In this document: piece by piece, positions 1 through 9,257 of the stretch
Numbering within the stretch: position 1 is the first letter of the stretch
How the letters are laid out: each line of letters opens with the position of its first letter
Notes under the pieces: generated by a model
What the model saw: the letters and a program-made list of their open reading frames with translations, nothing else
Told to the model about the DNA's origin: nothing
Database searches by the model: none
Assembly (NCBI GenBank): GCA_002345575.1
Contig: DDVX01000006.1
Coordinates: 263,896-327,895 of the forward strand
Origin: Stutzerimonas stutzeri
GTDB lineage: Bacteria; Pseudomonadota; Gammaproteobacteria; Pseudomonadales; Pseudomonadaceae
DNA length: 64,000 bases
Reading direction: 5' to 3'
Program-made: the position numbers and the translations under genes

Positions 1-1461
1 GAAAGACTCGAACAGTGCTGGAATGCCCGGAAACATACCGACACCCAGCATTACGCCGCAGAGCACGACGAACACCACGAAGGGAATGATCCAACGATGC
101 AGGCGACTCAGCGACTGGCTGTGCTCCTTGTCACCGATCAGCCCCATATTGTCCAGCAGCACGGTGAGTGACCAGCCGAACACCGGGTTCACCAGCGCCG
201 ATGAGAACACCACGATGGCAGCCGACTGCGATGTCTTGCCCTTGCGGGTCATCTGCATGCCCGCCTCCAGCAGCGGCAGGTACACCCCCACCAACAACGC
301 CACACTGAGCACCGGCGGCCAGATGGCCAGATCCATAGGGTAGCCCCAGAGCGCAGCAATCACGCAGAGGAGGCCTGTCAGCAGCGCACCCGCTGGAATT
401 GGCCGCTTGGCGATGGCCGCCGGCACCAAAAAGGTACCCCAGGAAGAGGCCAGGTTGCCCCCGCCCAGCGCCGTACCGACCACCTGCCGCGCAGCCGCCA
501 CGCACATGGTGTCATCGATATTCATCAGCACTTTCTGCGCCTTCGGCGGGTAGTTGAGCTGTTGGAAAATCCGATGACCGAGGAAGTCTGGCGACCACAT
601 GGCTACAGCCAGTACAGCGAAAGGGAAGACCGCCACGAAATGATGCAGGTCCGGCAAGCCCAGCTGCCAGCCGGTGTCCTCTCCCCACCAATAGGCAGGG
701 TTTAAATTGGGAATGCCCGGCTCGGTCTGGAACTCAAAAGGTGCGCCCAGCGCGAAAGCGATCACCGCTGCCAGCACACAACCGAGGGGAATCGCCAGCC
801 AGCGCAGCCGAATATGCTCCAGATAGGCATACATCACGATGGTTGCGAACACCACTACAAAGGCGATGTAACCCATATCGAAACCATTGGCCCACTCGAA
901 CAGCACCTTTACCTGGGAGGTCATGCCAATAAAGCCCAGATACAACAGCAAACCGCCACAGACGCCATCGCTGGTTAGGCGCGCCAGCAGACTGCCGCCC
1001 TTGAGCACGCCAAGGGTGAAGCCCAGCACACCGACCATGATGCCTAGCGCCATCGGGTGTCCGCCTGATGCAACAATCAGCGGAATCAGCGGAATCAGCG
1101 GACCGTGGGTACCGGCCAAGTTAGCCGTCGGATTAAGGAAGCCGGAAAACAGCACGACGAACAGAACCGCAGCAATGAGCATCTCGAAGCGGACGTTCTC
1201 GATGACAAAATCGTTGGATAGCCCAAGCGGTGAGGCAAATGCGGCGACAATCGCCGCCACCATAACGATTTTGCCGATGGTCGCCGCCATCGCCGGCACC
1301 CAATCCTCGTATTCGAAGCGGTAATCACGAAACGGCAGGTTTATCCCCCAGCGTTTCGGCGCCATGATTTCCAGCTCGTGCTCGAGATATTCCGAGCGCG
1401 TAGCAAAATTTTCCTTTGGCTTGTGGAGCTCCTGGTAACTGCTTAGGTTCCTATCATTCAT
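1..1461 (-). CDS. Multi-pass membrane transporter, SLC23/SLC26-like (DUF3360-like), cut by the window edge
   Basis: The reverse strand is open from an ATG at 1461 to base 1, 487 codons without a stop, so the C-terminus lies outside the window. The protein has a soluble N-terminus of about 50 residues (start MNDRNLSSYQELHK) followed by many hydrophobic segments. It contains the stretch NPTANLAGTHGPLIPLIPL, in which a 9-bp unit is repeated in the DNA at 1078-1098. The layout recalls the sulfate/xanthine-permease fold, and from memory it best fits the DUF3360 family of about 490-510 residues. The substrate is unknown. An internal ATG at 1365 (MAPKRWG) is an alternative start. No good ribosome binding site is visible at 1461. 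The gene is monocistronic on this side; 1462-1660 shows nothing else. Confidence 0.75.
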   Translation of the reverse strand, partial: MNDRNLSSYQELHKPKENFATRSEYLEHELEIMAPKRWGINLPFRDYRFEYEDWVPAMAATIGKIVMVAAIVAAFASPLGLSNDFVIENVRFEMLIAAVLFVVLFSGFLNPTANLAGTHGPLIPLIPLIVASGGHPMALGIMVGVLGFTLGVLKGGSLLARLTSDGVCGGLLLYLGFIGMTSQVKVLFEWANGFDMGYIAFVVVFATIVMYAYLEHIRLRWLAIPLGCVLAAVIAFALGAPFEFQTEPGIPNLNPAYWWGEDTGWQLGLPDLHHFVAVFPFAVLAVAMWSPDFLGHRIFQQLNYPPKAQKVLMNIDDTMCVAAARQVVGTALGGGNLASSWGTFLVPAAIAKRPIPAGALLTGLLCVIAALWGYPMDLAIWPPVLSVALLVGVYLPLLEAGMQMTRKGKTSQSAAIVVFSSALVNPVFGWSLTVLLDNMGLIGDKEHSQSLSRLHRWIIPFVVFVVLCGVMLGVGMFPGIPALFESF

Positions 1462-1660
1462 GATAAACAGCCATACCAAAAAATTGTCGCAACGGTACAG
1501 ACTGGCCTGCGGCAAAACACCACGACCATCCACCTATTGAGGCGGAGCAATGAAGTATGATAGTTAGCTAGCTAAGTATTCGGCAACTTTGCGCTGCGAG
1601 GTCTGCCCCGCAGCGGCGGAGCGCCAGATCAACTCTGTTAGAAAAGAGGAGAGTGGCTGC

Positions 1661-2254
1661 TTATTGCGCCTGCCCGAGCAGCTCTGCAATGCGTTGACGG
1701 TCACCGGCAAAGCTGCCCTGAGCCTCGACCCGCACCGTCTCATAGCGCTTAAGGTCACGCTGCAGGCTGGCCTGCTCCTGCTCAAGATTGGCAATCTGCG
1801 CCAGCAGGTTTTCAGGAACACTCCGCCCGGCTCGCTCGTGATTGGCGGCCTGCTTCTGCAGATTGTCCTGCTGGTTACGCAACGCTTGCAGATTGCCCTG
1901 GGTCAGGCCAATCACGCTGTCCAGCTCGGCAAGCCGCCGCGCTTCGGCCCGCTCCACGTCTTCGACACTCGCGTACAGACGCAGCAGTTTCGCATCGGTA
2001 GCCGCACGCACCTTGTCGGCCCGCAACCGCTCAAACTCCTCAGCGCTGGGTGCCGGCGGGATTTCACGGACGACACGGCCCTGCTCGTTGAGCACTTGGT
2101 AGCCACGACCGATGTGCTGCGGCGGAACGCCGTGGCGGTCGAGAACGACCACCCCGCGATCATCCACATAGCGGTAGAGTTCGACAGCCTGGGCCAGCAC
2201 CGGAACCAGTAGGCCCAGCAGCAATATCGCGCGAATGACTGGCGGTGTACGCAT
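1661..2254 (-). CDS. DUF4124 domain periplasmic protein with coiled coil
   Basis: A 197-residue protein. It starts with a cleavable signal peptide (residues 1-22, ending AQA), then a DUF4124 segment with the typical pattern ELYRYVDDRGVVVLDRHGVPP. A long Glu/Gln/Arg-rich helix (about residues 70-190) is predicted to be coiled coil. It should be periplasmic; no enzymatic function is known for the family. It sits 17 bp downstream of pyrE on the same strand, the position of the equivalent gene next to pyrE-crc in other Pseudomonas, and is probably co-transcribed with pyrE. Confidence 0.85.
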   Translation of the reverse strand: MRTPPVIRAILLLGLLVPVLAQAVELYRYVDDRGVVVLDRHGVPPQHIGRGYQVLNEQGRVVREIPPAPSAEEFERLRADKVRAATDAKLLRLYASVEDVERAEARRLAELDSVIGLTQGNLQALRNQQDNLQKQAANHERAGRSVPENLLAQIANLEQEQASLQRDLKRYETVRVEAQGSFAGDRQRIAELLGQAQ

Positions 2255-2271
2255 GCCGAAACTCCAGAGGG

Positions 2272-2913
2272 TCAGATCCCGTATCGCTCGCGGTAGGCCT
2301 GCACGGCAGGCAGGTGCTGCTTCAGCTGAGCGTCATCGGCCAGATACTCCAGCACTTGCGCCAAGGAAACAATACTGATTACTGGCATTTGATAATCACG
2401 CTCCACTTCCTGGATCGCCGACAGCTCCCCCTGCCCCCGCTCCTGCCGGTCGAGGGCGATCAGCACCCCAGCGGCCTGAGCATTCTGGGCCTGGATGATC
2501 TGCATCACTTCCCTAATGGCGGTGCCGGCGGTGATCACGTCATCGACGATCAACACCCGCCCGGTCAGCGGTGAGCCCACCAGGGTGCCTCCTTCGCCGT
2601 GATTCTTGGCTTCCTTGCGGTTGAAGCACCAGGGCAGGTCGCGCTGGTGATGTTCGGCCAGCGAGATCGCCGTCGCCGCCGCCAGCGGAATGCCTTTATA
2701 GGCCGGGCCGAAAACCACATCGAAATCGATACCGCTATCGACGATGGCTGCCGCATAGAAACGCCCCAACTGGGCCAAAGCCGAACCGCTATTGAACAGG
2801 CCAGCATTGAAGAAATAGGGGCTGGTGCGCCCCGACTTCAGAGTGAACTCACCGAAGCGCAGAACCCCGCGCTCGATGGCGAAGCGGATGAACTCGCGCT
2901 GATACGCCTGCAT
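2272..2913 (-). CDS. pyrE: Orotate phosphoribosyltransferase
   Basis: 213 residues, the usual PyrE length. It transfers ribose-5-phosphate from PRPP to orotate to give OMP in de novo pyrimidine synthesis, in the cytosol. The PRPP-binding loop is visible as VLIVDDVITAGTAI (about residues 120-133), and the substrate region FGPAYKGIPLA lies around residues 68-78. The N-terminus MQAYQREFIRFAI is typical of the family. The gene is divergent from crc with 84 bp between the two start codons, the arrangement conserved in Pseudomonas. Confidence 0.97.
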   Translation of the reverse strand: MQAYQREFIRFAIERGVLRFGEFTLKSGRTSPYFFNAGLFNSGSALAQLGRFYAAAIVDSGIDFDVVFGPAYKGIPLAAATAISLAEHHQRDLPWCFNRKEAKNHGEGGTLVGSPLTGRVLIVDDVITAGTAIREVMQIIQAQNAQAAGVLIALDRQERGQGELSAIQEVERDYQMPVISIVSLAQVLEYLADDAQLKQHLPAVQAYRERYGI

Positions 2914-2997
2914 GAAAGAAATTCCCGGAAGACACTGATTTCGCTAATTGCGAGGAGCTTGGGTTATCATACACACACGAGTTTTCAGGGGCCATTT

Positions 2998-3777
2998 ATG
3001 CGGATTATCAGCGTCAACGTGAATGGTATTCAGGCGGCAGCACAGCGGGGTCTACTCAGCTGGCTGCAAGCTCAGAATGCCGATGTCATCTGCCTGCAGG
3101 ATACCCGCGCCTCCGTAGTAGAACTTGACGATCCTGCTTATCAGCTCGACGGCTACTTTCTTTATGCCTGCGATGCTGAAATCCCCGAGCAGGGTGGCGT
3201 TGCGCTGTACTCCCGACTGCAGCCGAAAGCCATCATCATGGGCTTAGGTTTCGAAACAGCCGACCGCTATGGCCGCTACCTGCAGGCCGATTTCGATAAG
3301 GTCAGCATAGCCAGCCTGCTACTGCCTACAGGCCGCGGTGGTGATGAGGATCTGAACCAGAAATTCAAGTTCATGGACGACTTCGCCCACTACCTCGACA
3401 AGCAGCGTCGCAAGCGCCGCGAATATCTGTATTGCGGCTCGCTGCATGTCGCGCACCAGAAACTGGACGTGAAGAACTGGCGCGACTGCCAGCAGGATGT
3501 AGGCTTCCTAGCGCCAGAGCGTGCCTGGCTCGACGAGATTTTCGGCAACATGGGTTATATCGATGCCCTGCGGGAAGTCAGTCGCGAAGGCGATCTGTAC
3601 AGCTGGTGGCCCGACACCGAACAGGCGCAGATGCTTAACCTGGGCTGGCGCTTCGACTACCAGATCCTCACTTCCGGCATGCGCCGCTTCGTGCGCAACG
3701 CACGACTGCCGCGTCAGCCACGCTTTTCCCAGCATGCCTCGCTAATTGTGGACTATGACTGGACGCTGAGCCTCTAG
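2998..3777 (+). CDS. crc: Catabolite repression control protein Crc
   Basis: 259 residues from the ATG at 2998 (MRIISVNVNGIQAAAQRGL). The frame is open further upstream, but that extension overlaps pyrE antisense and has no support. Crc belongs to the exonuclease III/EEP fold but does not act as a nuclease. In Pseudomonas it works with Hfq to block translation of catabolic mRNAs when preferred carbon sources are present. Its presence here is relevant because the window encodes several catabolic genes (kauB, gabD, gcdH) of the kind Crc/Hfq controls. A 9-bp inverted repeat begins at the stop codon. Confidence 0.97.
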   Translation: MRIISVNVNGIQAAAQRGLLSWLQAQNADVICLQDTRASVVELDDPAYQLDGYFLYACDAEIPEQGGVALYSRLQPKAIIMGLGFETADRYGRYLQADFDKVSIASLLLPTGRGGDEDLNQKFKFMDDFAHYLDKQRRKRREYLYCGSLHVAHQKLDVKNWRDCQQDVGFLAPERAWLDEIFGNMGYIDALREVSREGDLYSWWPDTEQAQMLNLGWRFDYQILTSGMRRFVRNARLPRQPRFSQHASLIVDYDWTLSL

Positions 3778-3801
3778 CAGGCGGTTTCAACAGCCTGCTA
3801 G
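3774..3801. terminator. Stem-loop between convergent crc and the DUF4870 gene
   Basis: CTAGCAGGC (3774-3782) and GCCTGCTAG (3793-3801) form a perfect 9-bp stem with a 10-nt loop. The crc stop codon lies inside the left arm. It sits between two convergent genes, so it probably ends or stabilises transcripts. No T-run follows, so factor-independent termination is uncertain. Confidence 0.5.
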
Positions 3802-3806
3802 GTGTC

Positions 3807-4175
3807 CTACTTGACGATCCGCCAGCACAACGGATAGCGATAAGGATGGCCCTCGTTGGCGCGAATGCCAGCGATCACCACCAGCACCAGCGCCACCACA
3901 CTGACCAGCACCATCAGCGGAAAGCCGATGAGAATCCAGGCAAGCACACCGCAGATCATCAGCAGGATGCTGAAGGTGATCTGGAAGTTGAGCGCCTCCT
4001 TGCCCTGCTCGTCGATGAAGGGGTCCATGTCCTTCTTCAGCTGCCAGATGATCAGCGGCCCCAACACGTTGCCAATCATTGGCACCACGAACCAGCAGAA
4101 CGCCGAGTAGTGGCAGAGCATGGCCCAGCGTCGCACTTGGGACGAAGGCTGTGGAACCGGCAGCTGATCAGTCAT
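3807..4175 (-). CDS. DUF4870 small inner-membrane protein
   Basis: 122 residues with three hydrophobic segments (about residues 25-45, 65-85 and 85-105) and the family-typical stretch DPFIDEQGKEALNFQIT. The family is found in many bacteria as a small integral membrane protein of unknown function. It lies 14 bp downstream of rph on the same strand, a neighbourhood conserved in Pseudomonas, and is likely co-transcribed with it. No catalytic residues are evident. Confidence 0.9.
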   Translation of the reverse strand: MTDQLPVPQPSSQVRRWAMLCHYSAFCWFVVPMIGNVLGPLIIWQLKKDMDPFIDEQGKEALNFQITFSILLMICGVLAWILIGFPLMVLVSVVALVLVVIAGIRANEGHPYRYPLCWRIVK

Positions 4176-4189
4176 GGTCGTCTCCCCTT

Positions 4190-4912
4190 TCAGTCGGCGA
4201 GTGCAGCCTGCTGCAGGGCGAACAACTCTTGCATCCCGGCTTGTGCCAGCGCCAGCATGGCGTTGAGCTCTTCAGGCTGGAACGGCGCGCCTTCGGCAGT
4301 GCCCTGCACTTCGATGAAGCCACCGGCGTCGGTCATCACAACGTTGAGATCGGTTTCGGCGGAGGAATCTTCCAGGTAATCCAGATCCAGCACGGCCTCA
4401 CCCTGGTACATGCCCACGGAAACGGCGGCAACCATCTGCTTGAGCGGGTTGCCGCCCTTCAGCGCACCACGCTTTTTCAGCATGGCCAGTGCATCCACCA
4501 GCGCTACCATGGCCCCGGTGATGGAGGCGGTACGGGTTCCGCCATCGGCCTGAATCACGTCGCAATCGATGTAGATGGTGTTCTCGCCCAGCTTGCTCAT
4601 GTCCAGTGCCGCGCGCAGCGAGCGACCGATCAGACGCTGGATCTCAAGCGTCCGGCCACCCTGTTTGCCACGGCTGGCCTCGCGCTGGTTTCGCGAGCCG
4701 GTGGAGCGAGGCAGCATGCCGTATTCGGCAGTCAGCCATCCCTGACCCTGACCCTTGAGGAAGCGCGGTACGCCGCTTTCGATACTCGCGGTGCAAATCA
4801 CCTTGGTCTCACCGAACTCAACCAGCACCGAACCCTCGGCATGCATGGTGTAATTGCGGGTGATGCGGATCGAACGCAGCTGGTCGGCGGCGCGGCCACT
4901 GGGACGCTTCAT
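4190..4912 (-). CDS. rph: Ribonuclease PH
   Basis: 240 residues, full length. A phosphorolytic 3'-5' exoribonuclease that trims tRNA 3' ends and takes part in rRNA decay. It begins MKRPSGRAADQLRSIRI, carries SLARSTGSRNQRE-type RNA-binding residues near position 70-90 (seen as LPRSTGSRNQREASRG), and has the phosphate-binding region GGTRTASITGAMVAL around residues 124-138. The start at 4912 is supported by AGGAAA a few bases upstream. It is divergent from yicC, as in other pseudomonads. Confidence 0.97.
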   Translation of the reverse strand: MKRPSGRAADQLRSIRITRNYTMHAEGSVLVEFGETKVICTASIESGVPRFLKGQGQGWLTAEYGMLPRSTGSRNQREASRGKQGGRTLEIQRLIGRSLRAALDMSKLGENTIYIDCDVIQADGGTRTASITGAMVALVDALAMLKKRGALKGGNPLKQMVAAVSVGMYQGEAVLDLDYLEDSSAETDLNVVMTDAGGFIEVQGTAEGAPFQPEELNAMLALAQAGMQELFALQQAALAD

Positions 4913-5084
4913 GGATATTTCCTGTTTCTATGGATTCAAGTGGCGACATTATAGGTGTCTTTGCTGCAGATTTATGCAGCCAGCCGGCTGATCGCACCGG
5001 TTATAGCGACTGAGAGCCGGGGCGTCGCACGCCTTTTTGCTTTACAATCCTCCGCCTTTCGCAATGTCACCGAGAGGTTTCCCG

Positions 5085-5948
5085 ATGATCCATAGCATGA
5101 CGGCCTTTGCCCGTGCCGAACAGGCCGGCGCCCACGGCACCCTCAGCTGGGAAATCCGCTCGGTCAATCATCGCTACCTGGAACCGCACCTGCGCCTACC
5201 GGACGCCTTCCGCGACCTCGAAGGCGCGGTGCGCGAAGCCCTGCGCAAGGGTCTGTCACGCGGTAAGGTCGAGTGCACCTTGCGCTTTGCCGAGGATAGC
5301 AGCGGACGCTTGATGCAGGTCGACAGCCAGCGCGCCAGCCAGCTGATCGCCGCTGCTGAGAGCGTGGCGGTACTGATCAAGCGGCCCGCCCCGCTCAACC
5401 CGCTGGAAGTGCTCGCCTGGCCAGGCGTGCTAGTGGGCGATGCCAGCGATCCGCAGGCCCTCAACAGCGCAGCTCTGACCCTATTCCATGAAACCCTTGC
5501 CGAACTGAAAAAGGGTCGTCAGCGCGAAGGTGAAGAGCTGGCCCGCCTGATCGCCGAACGCCTCGATGCGATCACTCAGGAGACCGCCACGCTGCGCGAG
5601 CAGGTGCCGCAGATGCTTGCCCTGCAACGGCAGAAACTGCTCGACCGCTGCGCCGAAATGCAGGCCGAACTCGACCCGCAGCGCCTCGAACAGGAAATGG
5701 TGCTGCTGGCGCAAAAAAGCGACGTCGCTGAGGAACTCGACCGACTCGCCACCCATGTCATCGAAGTGCGTCGAGTGCTCAAGTCGGGTGGCGCCGCAGG
5801 CCGGCGGCTGGACTTCCTCATGCAGGAACTCAACCGCGAAGCCAACACACTCGGCTCTAAGGCGTTCGATCCGCGCAGCACCCAGGCGGCAGTCAACCTC
5901 AAGGTTCTGATCGAGCAGATGCGCGAACAGGTGCAGAACATCGAATAA
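5085..5948 (+). CDS. yicC: YicC family endoribonuclease
   Basis: 287 residues from the ATG at 5085 (MIHSMTAFARAEQ), the same length as E. coli YicC; GAGAGG at 5072-5077 supports this start over an upstream ATG at 5037. It has the N-terminal YicC domain and the C-terminal DUF1732 part (KSGGAAGRRLDFLMQELNRE, about residues 233-252). Members have been reported to be RNases involved in small-RNA turnover. It heads the yicC-gmk-rpoZ-spoT-ridA run on the plus strand. Confidence 0.95.
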   Translation: MIHSMTAFARAEQAGAHGTLSWEIRSVNHRYLEPHLRLPDAFRDLEGAVREALRKGLSRGKVECTLRFAEDSSGRLMQVDSQRASQLIAAAESVAVLIKRPAPLNPLEVLAWPGVLVGDASDPQALNSAALTLFHETLAELKKGRQREGEELARLIAERLDAITQETATLREQVPQMLALQRQKLLDRCAEMQAELDPQRLEQEMVLLAQKSDVAEELDRLATHVIEVRRVLKSGGAAGRRLDFLMQELNREANTLGSKAFDPRSTQAAVNLKVLIEQMREQVQNIE

Positions 5949-6012
5949 CCGGGCACTGCCCGCACTGCCTGACTCGCTCGGGCGCCCAATTATCACGTTT
6001 GCAGAGAACGCC

Positions 6013-6633
6013 ATGTCCGCCACCACCGGTACGCTCTATATCGTTTCCGCGCCTTCCGGGGCCGGCAAGACCAGCCTGGTCAAGGCCCTGCTCGATGCGC
6101 AACCTCAGGTTCGGGTGTCCGTTTCCCACACGACCCGCGCCATCCGCCCGGGCGAAGTGGACGGGGTCAACTACCATTTCGTCAGCCGCGAGTCGTTTCT
6201 CGAGCGTCTTGAACGTAACGAGTTTCTTGAGCATGCCGAAGTCTTCGGCAACCTCTATGGCACCTCCCAGCGCTGGCTCGAGCAGACCCTCGCGGAAGGC
6301 TACGACCTGATTCTGGAGATCGACTGGCAGGGTGCCCAGCAGGTGCGTCGGCTGATGCCCCAGGCCAAGTCCATCTTCATCCTGCCGCCTAGCGCCGAAG
6401 CCCTGCGGCAGCGCCTGACCCATCGCGGCCAGGACAGCGAGGAGGTGATCGACACACGCATGCGCGAAGCGGTCAGCGAAATGACCCATTACGTCGAATA
6501 CGACTACCTGGTGATCAACGACGACTTCACCCAGGCCCTGGCTGATCTGCAAGCCATCTTCCGCGCCAACCGCCTGCAGCAATCTGCCCAACAGCAGCGT
6601 TTCGGAGCGCTCTTGGAGCAGTTGCTGGCCTGA
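6013..6633 (+). CDS. gmk: Guanylate kinase
   Basis: 206 residues. It phosphorylates GMP to GDP with ATP, in the cytosol. The P-loop SAPSGAGKTSL lies at about residues 12-22, followed by the GMP-binding segment SVSHTTRAIRPGEVDGVNYHF around residues 36-56. It lies 64 bp after yicC and 99 bp before rpoZ. The link to rpoZ and spoT places guanine nucleotide supply beside (p)ppGpp metabolism, as in most gammaproteobacteria. Confidence 0.97.
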   Translation: MSATTGTLYIVSAPSGAGKTSLVKALLDAQPQVRVSVSHTTRAIRPGEVDGVNYHFVSRESFLERLERNEFLEHAEVFGNLYGTSQRWLEQTLAEGYDLILEIDWQGAQQVRRLMPQAKSIFILPPSAEALRQRLTHRGQDSEEVIDTRMREAVSEMTHYVEYDYLVINDDFTQALADLQAIFRANRLQQSAQQQRFGALLEQLLA

Positions 6634-6732
6634 TGGCCGCTTTTATAGCTTCCCTAACTGCTGGTGATTTTTTAGACTATCCCGTCCGCTCGCCCAATTG
6701 GGCACGCTTTACCGAATCTGATGAGGAACACC

Positions 6733-6996
6733 ATGGCCCGCGTTACCGTTGAAGACTGCCTGGATAACGTAGATAACCGCTTCGAGCTGGTCATGCTCGC
6801 CACTAAGCGTTCGCGCCAACTGGCCACCGGTGGCAAGGAGCCCAAGGTAGCTTGGGAAAACGACAAGCCCACCGTGGTTGCTCTGCGCGAAATCGCCTCT
6901 GGTCTGATTGACTATGACGTCATCGCCCAAGAGGAAATCGTTGACGACGAACCGCTCTTCGCCCAGTACGAGGAAGAGCCCAACGAGGCCATCTGA
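6733..6996 (+). CDS. rpoZ: RNA polymerase omega subunit
   Basis: 87 residues from the ATG at 6733 (MARVTVEDCLDNVDNRFELV), with GAGGAA at 6723-6728. The upstream ATG at 6721 would add four residues and overlap that Shine-Dalgarno, so it is rejected. Omega assists assembly of beta' and forms part of a (p)ppGpp binding site on RNA polymerase in enterics. The conserved region ATKRSRQLATGG...KPTVVALREIA is complete. spoT follows after 57 bp. Confidence 0.97.
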   Translation: MARVTVEDCLDNVDNRFELVMLATKRSRQLATGGKEPKVAWENDKPTVVALREIASGLIDYDVIAQEEIVDDEPLFAQYEEEPNEAI

Positions 6997-7053
6997 TCAC
7001 ATGCCGGGTCGAAGACGAATCGCCGACAAGCGCTGCCGGCAAGGAGTAACACC

Positions 7054-9159
7054 TTGCCAGCCATAGATACGCTTGCCGATCGCCTGTCGACCTATCTCGG
7101 CCCGGACCAGGTCAATCTGGTCCGTCGCGCCTACTTCTACGCCGAGCAGGCCCACGACGGCCAGCGCCGGCGCAGCGGTGAAGCCTACGTCACCCATCCC
7201 CTCGCGGTAGCCAGCATCCTTGCCGACATGCACATGGACCATCAGAGCCTGATGGCCGCCATGCTGCACGACGTCATCGAGGACACCGGGATTCCCAAGG
7301 AAGCGCTGACTGCGCAGTTCGGCGAAACCGTCGCCGAGTTGGTCGATGGTGTCAGCAAGCTGACCCAGATGAATTTCGAGACCAAGGCCGAGGCCCAGGC
7401 CGAGAACTTCCAGAAGATGGCCATGGCCATGGCCCGCGATATCCGCGTGATCCTGGTCAAGCTTGCCGACCGCTTGCATAACATGCGCACCCTGGAAGTA
7501 TTGGCCGGGGAAAAGCGCCGCCGTATTGCAAAGGAAACCCTGGAGATCTACGCGCCCATCGCCAACCGCCTGGGCATGCAGGCCATGCGCGTGGAGTTCG
7601 AGGACCTGGGCTTCAAAGCAATGCATCCGATGCGCTCCGAGCGCATCCGCGCCGCTGTGCGCCGGGCGCGCGGCAACCGCAACGAGATCGTCGAGAAGAT
7701 CGAGCAGTCGCTGATTCACTGCCTCGAACGTGAAGGCCTCGAAGGCGAGGTCATGGGGCGCGAAAAGCACCTGTTCAGCATCTACAAGAAGATGCGCGGC
7801 AAGCGCAAGGCGTTCAACGAGATCATGGACGTCTATGCCTTCCGCATCGTGGTGGACAAGGTCGACACCTGTTATCGCGTGCTGGGCGCCGTTCACAGCC
7901 TGTACAAACCGCTGCCTGGCCGCTTCAAGGACTACATCGCAATACCCAAGGCCAACGGCTATCAGTCGCTGCACACTACGCTGTTCGGCATGCATGGCGT
8001 GCCTATCGAGATCCAGATCCGCACGCGCGAGATGGAGGAGATGGCCAACAATGGTATCGCCGCCCATTGGCTATACAAATCCAGCGACGACTCGTCCAAG
8101 GGCACCCACGCCCGGGCACGGCAATGGGTCAAGGGCGTGCTGGAAATGCAGCAACGCGCCGGCAACTCCCTGGAGTTCATCGAAAGCGTCAAGATCGACC
8201 TGTTCCCCGACGAGGTCTACGTCTTCACGCCCAAGGGCCGCATCATGGAGCTGCCCAAAGGCTCCACGGCGGTGGATTTCGCCTACGCAGTGCATACCGA
8301 CGTTGGCAACACCTGCATCGCCTGCCGGGTCAACCGTCGCCTGGCGCCGCTGTCGCAGGCCCTGGAAAGCGGCTCGACGGTTGAAATCGTTACCGCCCCC
8401 GGCGCACGTCCGAACCCCGCCTGGCTGAACTTTGTCGTCACCGGCAAGGCCCGCACGCACATCCGCCATGCGCTCAAGCTGCAGCGTCGCTCGGAGTCGA
8501 TCAACCTCGGCGAACGCCTGCTGAACAAGGCGCTCACCGGTTTCGAGACCAGCCTGGAAGCAATCTCGCCCGAGCGCATCAAGGCGGTGCTGGGCGAATA
8601 CCAAATGGAAGTCATCGAGGACCTGCTCGAGGACATCGGCCTGGGCAATCGGATGGCCTATGTCATCGCCCGCCGCCTGCTGGCCAGCAACAATGAAGAG
8701 CAGCCCAACGACGAAGGACCGCTGGCGATCCGCGGCACCGAGGGCCTAGTGCTCAACTACGCCAAATGCTGCACGCCGATCCCGGGCGACCCCATCGTCG
8801 GGCATCTTTCCGCCGGCAAAGGTATGGTCGTGCACCTGGATACCTGCCGCAATATCAGCGAAGTGCGGCATAACCCGGACAAGTGCATTCAGCTGTCCTG
8901 GTCCAAGGACGTCACCGGCGAATTCAACGTCGAGCTGCGCGTCGAGCTGGAACATCAGCGCGGCCTGATCGCTCTGCTCGCCGGCAGCGTCAACGCAGCC
9001 GACGGCAACATTGAGAAGATCAGCATGGACGAGCGCGACGGCCGTATCAGCGTGGTTCAGCTGGTGGTCAGCGTTCAGGACCGCGTCCACTTGGCTAACG
9101 TCATCAAGAAGCTGCGCACGATCCAGGGCGTGATAAGGATTACGCGCGTCAAGGCCTAA
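7054..9159 (+). CDS. spoT: Bifunctional (p)ppGpp synthetase/hydrolase SpoT
   Basis: 701 residues starting at a TTG codon (7054) preceded by AAGGAG at 7041-7046; the N-terminus PAIDTLADRLSTYLGPDQ fits Pseudomonas SpoT, so the TTG is real. Domains in order: HD hydrolase (MLHDVIEDT about residues 69-77, active), synthetase (about 230-360), TGS (about 385-445), a helical/zinc-finger region with YAKCCTPIPGD, and a C-terminal ACT domain (about 625-700). It degrades and can make the stringent alarmone. The intact HD motif separates it from RelA. Confidence 0.97.
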   Translation: MPAIDTLADRLSTYLGPDQVNLVRRAYFYAEQAHDGQRRRSGEAYVTHPLAVASILADMHMDHQSLMAAMLHDVIEDTGIPKEALTAQFGETVAELVDGVSKLTQMNFETKAEAQAENFQKMAMAMARDIRVILVKLADRLHNMRTLEVLAGEKRRRIAKETLEIYAPIANRLGMQAMRVEFEDLGFKAMHPMRSERIRAAVRRARGNRNEIVEKIEQSLIHCLEREGLEGEVMGREKHLFSIYKKMRGKRKAFNEIMDVYAFRIVVDKVDTCYRVLGAVHSLYKPLPGRFKDYIAIPKANGYQSLHTTLFGMHGVPIEIQIRTREMEEMANNGIAAHWLYKSSDDSSKGTHARARQWVKGVLEMQQRAGNSLEFIESVKIDLFPDEVYVFTPKGRIMELPKGSTAVDFAYAVHTDVGNTCIACRVNRRLAPLSQALESGSTVEIVTAPGARPNPAWLNFVVTGKARTHIRHALKLQRRSESINLGERLLNKALTGFETSLEAISPERIKAVLGEYQMEVIEDLLEDIGLGNRMAYVIARRLLASNNEEQPNDEGPLAIRGTEGLVLNYAKCCTPIPGDPIVGHLSAGKGMVVHLDTCRNISEVRHNPDKCIQLSWSKDVTGEFNVELRVELEHQRGLIALLAGSVNAADGNIEKISMDERDGRISVVQLVVSVQDRVHLANVIKKLRTIQGVIRITRVKA

Positions 9160-9257
9160 CGGGAAAGGGTGGTCACGCCCCCCTGGCTTCGTCTAGCATC
9201 CGGCCTTCATTTCAGCTCTGGCTTGCCATCCAAGCCCCGAACCTATGAGATCCTGCC

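Noticed and set aside
1078..1098. Short 9-bp direct repeat
   Set aside because: It is in frame inside the transporter gene and encodes the repeated LIP residues; no need for a mobile or regulatory explanation.
2599..2997. Upstream extension of the crc frame
   Set aside because: It runs antisense through pyrE; the ATG at 2998 gives the exact 259-residue Crc.
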